Assembly: GCA_023399155.1 (NCBI GenBank)
Contig: JAEWQP010000010.1
Location: 1 to 64,000 of the forward strand
Length of the DNA: 64,000 nucleotides
Direction of reading: 5' to 3'
Source of the DNA: Verrucomicrobiota bacterium
GTDB taxonomy: Bacteria > Verrucomicrobiota > Verrucomicrobiia > Opitutales > Opitutaceae
Part shown: positions 59,354 through 64,000 of the stretch, one piece after another
Position numbering within the stretch: the first letter of the stretch is position 1
How the letters are laid out: every line of letters begins with the position of its first letter
The notes under the pieces: generated by a model
The model's input: the letters and a program-made list of their open reading frames with translations, nothing else
The model's database searches: none
Told to the model about the DNA's origin: nothing
Position numbers and translations under genes: made by a program

Positions 59354-61219
59354 TCAGAACAGGACGGGCTCGGACTGCGGCTTTACCTTGGCGCCGCGGG
59401 CGCCCGGCGCGTCATGCCGTGCCCGGGCGGGCGCGGCCGCCGCCGTAGGCAGACTGGATGCGCGAGTGGATGTGGGCGTCTGCAGCTCGAGTGAGGCGTC
59501 GACTGGGCGCGATCCGCGCATCAACGTCGAAAGGTCGCCGACGAACCGGTGCAACTGCCCGGCCTGCGCGTGGAGTTCCTCGGACGCGCTCGCGCTCTCC
59601 TCCGCGGCGGCTGCGATTGACTGTGTCACCTGGTCCATCTGTGCGGTGGCCTTGGTGACCTGCTCGATGCCCTGGTTCTGTTCGGAGGAGGCCGTCGCGA
59701 CCTCGGCGACGAGCTGATCCACCTGCCGGACGCGCTCGACGATCTGGGCCAGGCTGCGCGAGACCTTCTCGCTGATGGCGACTCCGCGTGCGGTGTTGTC
59801 GATCGCGCCGGCGATCATCGACCCGGTCTCGCGGGCGGCGTTTGCGCTCCGCTGCGCGAGCGCACGGACCTCCTCGGCCACGACGGCGAATCCCGCACCG
59901 GCTTCGCCCGCGCGCGCGGCCTCGACAGCGGCATTGAGGGCGAGAATGTTGGTCTGGAAGGCGATCTCGTCGATCGTCTTGATCACCTTGGCGATGTCAT
60001 CGCTCGAGCTCTTGATCTTGTGCATCGAGGCGGCCATTTCCTGCATGTCCGTGGCGCCGGCATCGGCGGACTGGCGGGCTTCACGCGTGAGTTCGTTGGC
60101 CTTCTTCGCGTGATCCGCATTGCGGCGGGCCATGCTCGCCATCTCCTCCAGCGAGGCGCTGGTCTCCTCGAGCGAGGCGGCCTGTTCGCTCGAGCCTTCC
60201 GCGAGCGACTGGCTGCCGCGTGAGATCTGGTCGGCGTGGGCGGCCATCTCGCGTGCGCCCGAGTCGAGTCCGTGCACCACGACATCGAGCGGCCGCGTGA
60301 TGGAGCGGATCACGAGCAGCAGGATCACGATCGAAGCGGTGAGCGTGCCGCCGGCGATGGCCAGACTCATGCCGCGCATCGACGCGATCGAGGCAAACAT
60401 CTCGGATTCGGTCGCGCTCGCGGCCACGCTCCACCCGAGCTTGGTGCAGCGGACGTGCGCGGCTTGTTTCCACTCGCCATTCCAAAGGTAGCGTTCGAGC
60501 CCCTCGGACTCCTTCAGCATCGCGCGGCCCCATTCAAACGTATTCAGGTCGAGCTTCAGGACGTTGGAAGGATCGGGATGGGTGAGGAAGAGTCCGCGCT
60601 GGTCGTAGACATAGATGTATCCAGTCTGCAGGACTTTCACGGGTTCGATCATGACCTTGGAGAACACGCGGAGATTCACCACCGACGAAAGCACACCGAC
60701 GATCCTGCCGTTGTGGCGGATGGCCACGGCGAGGGCGACCACAGGCTCGTTGGTCACCTTGCTGATCAGCGCGGCCGAGGTCACCGCCGTGCCTCGAACC
60801 GCCTCCTTGAAGTAGTCGCGTTCGGCGAAACTGACCGAGCCGTCCTCCACACCGTGGGAGGACGCCACGAGCTTCCCATCGGCGCTGACGAGGTTGATGC
60901 GCTCGAGGTGCTCGAAGCGCGACAGGAGCTGGTGCATGCGTTCGCGCGCGCTCTCGAGCCCGGCCGCATCCTTCGACTCGAGTGCCGATCCAAAAAGCGG
61001 CTCGTCCGCCCAGGTCTCGAGGACCCCGAGCTGGTCGCTCATCCAGTCGTCCAGGGTGACCGACGTCACTCTGGCCAGCTGCTCCATCTGCGATTGGACC
61101 TCGCGGATGAGACTGCGTTTGGCGATGAGGTAGGAGGCAAATCCCGAGGCAGCGAGCCCCAGGACGATGACGGCGAGAGTCGGGATCAACAGGCGCTGGC
61201 GCAAGGACAGTTTTTGCAT
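59354..61219 (-). CDS. methyl-accepting chemotaxis protein with dCache-type sensor
   Basis: 621 residues. TM1 about 10-33, a periplasmic double-Cache sensor (about 36-282, with DYFKEAVRGT, EPVVALAVAIRHNGRIVGVL, YIYVYDQRGLFLTHPD), TM2 about 285-307, then the signalling helical hairpin with the tip IDEIAFQTNILALNAAVEAARAGEAGAGFAVVAEEVR. The sensor pattern suggests a small-molecule ligand such as an amino or carboxylic acid. No che genes lie nearby. The C-terminal tail is Ala/Pro-rich, without a pentapeptide CheR tether. Confidence 0.94.
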   Translation of the reverse strand: MQKLSLRQRLLIPTLAVIVLGLAASGFASYLIAKRSLIREVQSQMEQLARVTSVTLDDWMSDQLGVLETWADEPLFGSALESKDAAGLESARERMHQLLSRFEHLERINLVSADGKLVASSHGVEDGSVSFAERDYFKEAVRGTAVTSAALISKVTNEPVVALAVAIRHNGRIVGVLSSVVNLRVFSKVMIEPVKVLQTGYIYVYDQRGLFLTHPDPSNVLKLDLNTFEWGRAMLKESEGLERYLWNGEWKQAAHVRCTKLGWSVAASATESEMFASIASMRGMSLAIAGGTLTASIVILLLVIRSITRPLDVVVHGLDSGAREMAAHADQISRGSQSLAEGSSEQAASLEETSASLEEMASMARRNADHAKKANELTREARQSADAGATDMQEMAASMHKIKSSSDDIAKVIKTIDEIAFQTNILALNAAVEAARAGEAGAGFAVVAEEVRALAQRSANAARETGSMIAGAIDNTARGVAISEKVSRSLAQIVERVRQVDQLVAEVATASSEQNQGIEQVTKATAQMDQVTQSIAAAAEESASASEELHAQAGQLHRFVGDLSTLMRGSRPVDASLELQTPTSTRASSLPTAAAAPARARHDAPGARGAKVKPQSEPVLF

Positions 61220-61264
61220 GGCGGACGAGTCTGGGAAATGCCTTCGGCGAGGGGACCCCGGGGG

Positions 61265-62509
61265 CTAGAATAGTCGTTTGACGGATACAGAAAACGCGGA
61301 GCGGTCGTACTCGCGGCCGGACATGCCGTCGATGCGGCTGATCCCCTCCTCGTGGCTGACTGTCGCGTCGGCCGACCACGCGGAGGTGATCGCGACGGAC
61401 GCGGAGAGGCGCTGGCTCACGACCCAGTCGTCGCGCAGCGCCGGCCGGAGAAACTCCGTCCGGTAGCCGCGCAGGGCGGCCTGGATCGTGGCGCTCTTGT
61501 TCAGCTTGTGGCGCCAGCTGGTCTCGAGGGTGAAGTCGGTGAACGCGCCGCGGCCGGACATGCTGAGCTGTTCGAATTGGCGCGCGGCGAGGGAAACCGT
61601 GTTGCGCGCGTCGAGCGTGAGTGTCGCGCTGGCATCGAGGAAGAGGATCGTGCGTCGCCGCCCGGTCATGGTCGCGTGCACCGTGTCCGCATAGGTGCGA
61701 AACTCGGGCCCGGCGGTGACGGCGAACGCCGCCCACGAGGCGAGCCTGCCGTCGAGGCCGAGGAGCACGCGATGGTAGGTATTGTCGTACTCTTCCGGAT
61801 ACGAAAGCAGGCGGGCCTGGTCCTGCATCCCCAGGCGGTAGCCGAGGAGTCCGTTGAGGCCGTCACGCAACGGGTGCCCGACGTCGATCCCGGCGTTGAG
61901 ATCGTTGCGATCCACGTAGTTCTGGCAGCCGGTGGTCGCCCGGTGGACGGTCTGAAAATCGGCCGAGTAGAGCGTGCCGACGGGACGGAAGAACCAGGCG
62001 CCGGACTTGAACGTGAGCGAACCCGAGGTGCGGTAGACCGCCTGATCGCGGCGGTCGCGCACGGCCGGGCCGCCCACCGCCGGCGGGCCTCCCACGCCGG
62101 TCCAAATCGGGCTTTCGTCCGAACCGTCGACGAACGAGGCGCTGGCCTGGATCTGGCCCGAAGCGCCGCCGATGCGCCCCTGGGCGGACGCGGTCAACCG
62201 CTGGGCGATGTGATCTTCCGAGCGCTCGGAGTGGAAGCGGGTCCAGCTCGGCGCGTATCCGAATGCCACGGACGCCTCGCGTCCGCCTTTCCAGTTGAGC
62301 ACGAGCGCAGGCGTCACGGTCGTCACCCACGACTCGCGCCCGGCGAGCGCGGTCGTCGACTGAAGAAAGACGTTCGAGTCGTAGGTTTCCTCCACGACAA
62401 GCGACGCCTTGGTGGAGAAGCCGCTGGATGGCGCGTCTGCACCGAGGCAGCGCGTGGCAATGAGGCACAGCACGGCTGCCGCCGTGCAGGGACGAAGAGC
62501 GCGAGACAT
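61265..62509 (-). CDS. outer-membrane beta-barrel protein
   Basis: 414 residues. Signal peptide about 1-23 (ALRPCTAAAVLCLIATRCLG, then A), then regularly alternating amphipathic strands with turns, and a C-terminal SVSVKRLF ending in Phe, the usual assembly signal. VVEETYDSNVFLQ at the mature start resembles outer-membrane barrels of the surface-polysaccharide/BBP2 type. It is transcribed toward the chemoreceptor gene (45-bp gap), so they may be co-transcribed. The function is unknown. Confidence 0.8.
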   Translation of the reverse strand: MSRALRPCTAAAVLCLIATRCLGADAPSSGFSTKASLVVEETYDSNVFLQSTTALAGRESWVTTVTPALVLNWKGGREASVAFGYAPSWTRFHSERSEDHIAQRLTASAQGRIGGASGQIQASASFVDGSDESPIWTGVGGPPAVGGPAVRDRRDQAVYRTSGSLTFKSGAWFFRPVGTLYSADFQTVHRATTGCQNYVDRNDLNAGIDVGHPLRDGLNGLLGYRLGMQDQARLLSYPEEYDNTYHRVLLGLDGRLASWAAFAVTAGPEFRTYADTVHATMTGRRRTILFLDASATLTLDARNTVSLAARQFEQLSMSGRGAFTDFTLETSWRHKLNKSATIQAALRGYRTEFLRPALRDDWVVSQRLSASVAITSAWSADATVSHEEGISRIDGMSGREYDRSAFSVSVKRLF

Positions 62510-62893
62510 ATGGAGAGTAGGCGACGACCGATGCGGAATCGGCGGCGCCGGAGAGCTTGACTAGTATCGGAGCGGGACGATCGGGCCTGAGGCGTTCGGG
62601 AATGAGCGAGCCGAACGCGATCCCCGGTGCCAGGTCCGCTTAAGGCGGATCCGTAGGGCCGGAGGAAAGGCGACGGCGAAAACCCGCCATTATCGCGGGA
62701 GGAGCAGCGTCGGGATGTGCTTTCGTTGGCTTGAGTCGCGCATCCATTGGCGCGGGTGCGACTGCGATAAGCCGCGTGCATATCGTCGGCCTGTATGCTT
62801 CTCGCCGGGCGAGTGGCGCCCGGGTCGGGGGATGACTTGCTGAAATTTCTCTTGCAGCCACCGCGGGGTCACCCAGTGTCGCGGCCGGCTAGG
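62510..62893. other. divergent spacer, outer-membrane gene to helicase leader
   Basis: About 380 bp with no gene and no member of the repeat families. I looked for a cyclic-di-GMP or other riboswitch on the minus strand and found no match to a known core. Confidence 0.4.
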
Positions 62894-62948
62894 CGGGCGC
62901 CCTCGTAGGAAATACCCAAGGCGCCCGGTTCCCCTTCGGGCGTTTCTT
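62894..62948 (+). promoter_or_regulatory. possible attenuator-like leader upstream of the DEAD-box helicase gene
   Basis: The segment GGCGCCCG (62920-62927) can pair either with CGGGCGCC upstream (62894-62901) or, in its CGCCCG part, with CGGGCG downstream (62937-62942), which is followed by TTTCTTC. The two hairpins exclude each other, as in antiterminator/terminator pairs. It lies about 155 bp before the helicase start; such genes often have long regulated leaders. Confidence 0.4.
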
Positions 62949-63101
62949 CGATGAGAGACCGTTCAGAGGTCACCTGACTCATCGACCACCTGCGGCGCCT
63001 CCGTCCCCCATGGACCGGGCTGCCGCCATAGCTCAAGAAACGACCGCCCGCATCGCGGGCACCCTTGCGCGCATTCGCATCATGCGACGGCGCGTATTCG
63101 C

Positions 63102-64000
63102 ATGACCACCACTGATACGCCCGTCACGTTCGCATCGCTCAAACTCGCGGAATCACTTCTCCGCGCCCTGGCCGAGAAGAACTACACTCATCCGTCACCC
63201 ATCCAGGCCCAGGCCATCCCGCACCTTCTGCAGGGACGCGACATCTTCGGTTGCGCACAGACCGGCACGGGCAAGACGGCCGCATTCGCGCTGCCGATCC
63301 TGCAGCTGCTCGATGGCCGTCCGAAGGCCCGCACTCCCGGCCGGCCGCGCACGCTCATCCTGACGCCCACGCGCGAACTTGCGGCGCAGATCGGCGACAA
63401 CATCGCCCTCTACGGCAAGCATCTCAAGCTGCGCCACACCGTCATCTTCGGGGGTGTCGGCCAGCAGCCGCAGGTCGACCGCCTCGCCGCCGGTGTGGAC
63501 ATCGTCGTCGCCACCCCGGGCCGGCTGCTCGACCTCATGGGCCAGGGCGCCGTGCGCCTGGACCAGATCGAGATCTTCGTCCTCGACGAGGCCGACCGCA
63601 TGCTTGACATGGGCTTCGCGCCCGATGTCAAACGCATCATCCAGCGCCTCCCGGCCAAGCGGCAGTCGCTCCTCTTCTCCGCCACGATGCCGAGGGAGAT
63701 CCGCGAGATCGCGGCGACGCTCCTGCGCGATCCCATCGATATCGCGGTCACGCCCGTGGCCACGACGGCCGAGCGCATCGACCAGAGCGTCATGCACGTG
63801 CAGGGTGGCGATAAACACCGGCTCCTCGTCCATGTGCTGGAGGAGCATCGCGAGAGCCTTGTGCTCGTGTTCTCCCGCACGAAGCACGGCGCCAACAAGC
63901 TCGTGCAGAGGCTCGACCGCGACGGCATCGCCGCAGCCGCGATCCACGGGAACAAGTCGCAGGGCGCCCGCACGCGCGCGCTCGAGGATTTCCGAAACGG
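63102..64000 (+). CDS. DEAD-box ATP-dependent RNA helicase (5' part)
   Basis: 299 complete codons up to the window edge; the gene continues beyond. It begins [20 protein letters not shown], with Q motif [10 protein letters not shown], Walker [31 protein letters not shown] at [16 protein letters not shown] at [11 protein letters not shown], and the start of the second RecA domain ([23 protein letters not shown]). It fits the RhlE-type RNA helicases that act in ribosome assembly and cold adaptation. An ATG 20 bp upstream opens only an 8-codon frame. Confidence 0.95.
   Translation, partial: MTTTDTPVTFASLKLAESLLRALAEKNYTHPSPIQAQAIPHLLQGRDIFGCAQTGTGKTAAFALPILQLLDGRPKARTPGRPRTLILTPTRELAAQIGDNIALYGKHLKLRHTVIFGGVGQQPQVDRLAAGVDIVVATPGRLLDLMGQGAVRLDQIEIFVLDEADRMLDMGFAPDVKRIIQRLPAKRQSLLFSATMPREIREIAATLLRDPIDIAVTPVATTAERIDQSVMHVQGGDKHRLLVHVLEEHRESLVLVFSRTKHGANKLVQRLDRDGIAAAAIHGNKSQGARTRALEDFRN

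Overview
The window is high-GC bacterial chromosome, very probably from the Verrucomicrobiota, class Opitutae (an Opitutaceae-like organism). This rests on the overall gene repertoire, on many GTG (and one TTG) starts with few strong Shine-Dalgarno sites, on spacers full of short dispersed repeats, and on a type B bL36/bL31 pair. It is an inference from family recognition; no rRNA gene is present to confirm it.

Layout. The left edge is the end of an IS66-type insertion sequence (1-125), then a repeat field, then a 1550-residue coiled-coil protein with a degenerate receiver domain (minus), divergent from clpB. A sigma-54 response regulator, a tandem 180-bp repeat, tRNA-Gly(GCC), fabF, a beta-helix acyltransferase-like gene and trpS follow (8.7-14.6 kb). 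From 15 to 25 kb come a papain-like secreted protease, a MOSC protein, coaD, divergent pgsA-pgpA (phosphatidylglycerol synthesis), aroQ with a NIF3-like gene, a lysozyme-fold protein, a sialate O-acetylesterase, dCMP deaminase and YqgE. From 25 to 38.7 kb are bL36-bL31, a cardiolipin synthase, tRNA-Arg(ACG), hpf, an SDR-pseudouridine synthase pair, gltX, a ThrH-like phosphatase, a 5'-nucleotidase, a LOG protein and a GH5 hydrolase.

Between 38.8 and 41.7 kb lies a compact candidate regulatory module: a GAF/sigma-54 activator with six clustered cysteines, a sigma-54-type promoter with an upstream repeated site, an AhpD-fold gene whose two redox-cysteine positions are Ser and Gly, and a 70-residue Pro/Ala-rich protein with a His-Cys-Cys motif. 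Then come dnaE (with a repeat inserted in frame), rpsU, a TIM-barrel epimerase-like gene, mutY, a perfect 25-bp palindrome, overlapping rnhC-rnhB followed by a truncated GH52-like gene, a feoA-feoA-feoB operon behind a Fur-like box, ruvB, kduI-kduD (uronate catabolism), a cyclophilin, a chemoreceptor, an outer-membrane barrel and the start of a DEAD-box helicase.

Most genes are housekeeping. The distinctive content is in the spacers: at least five dispersed repeat families recur, including arrays whose degenerate units keep a 7-bp period. That resembles the heptamer STRR repeats of cyanobacteria, and one such repeat has been domesticated inside dnaE. These repeats and the sigma-54/AhpD-like module are the best candidates for something not yet described.
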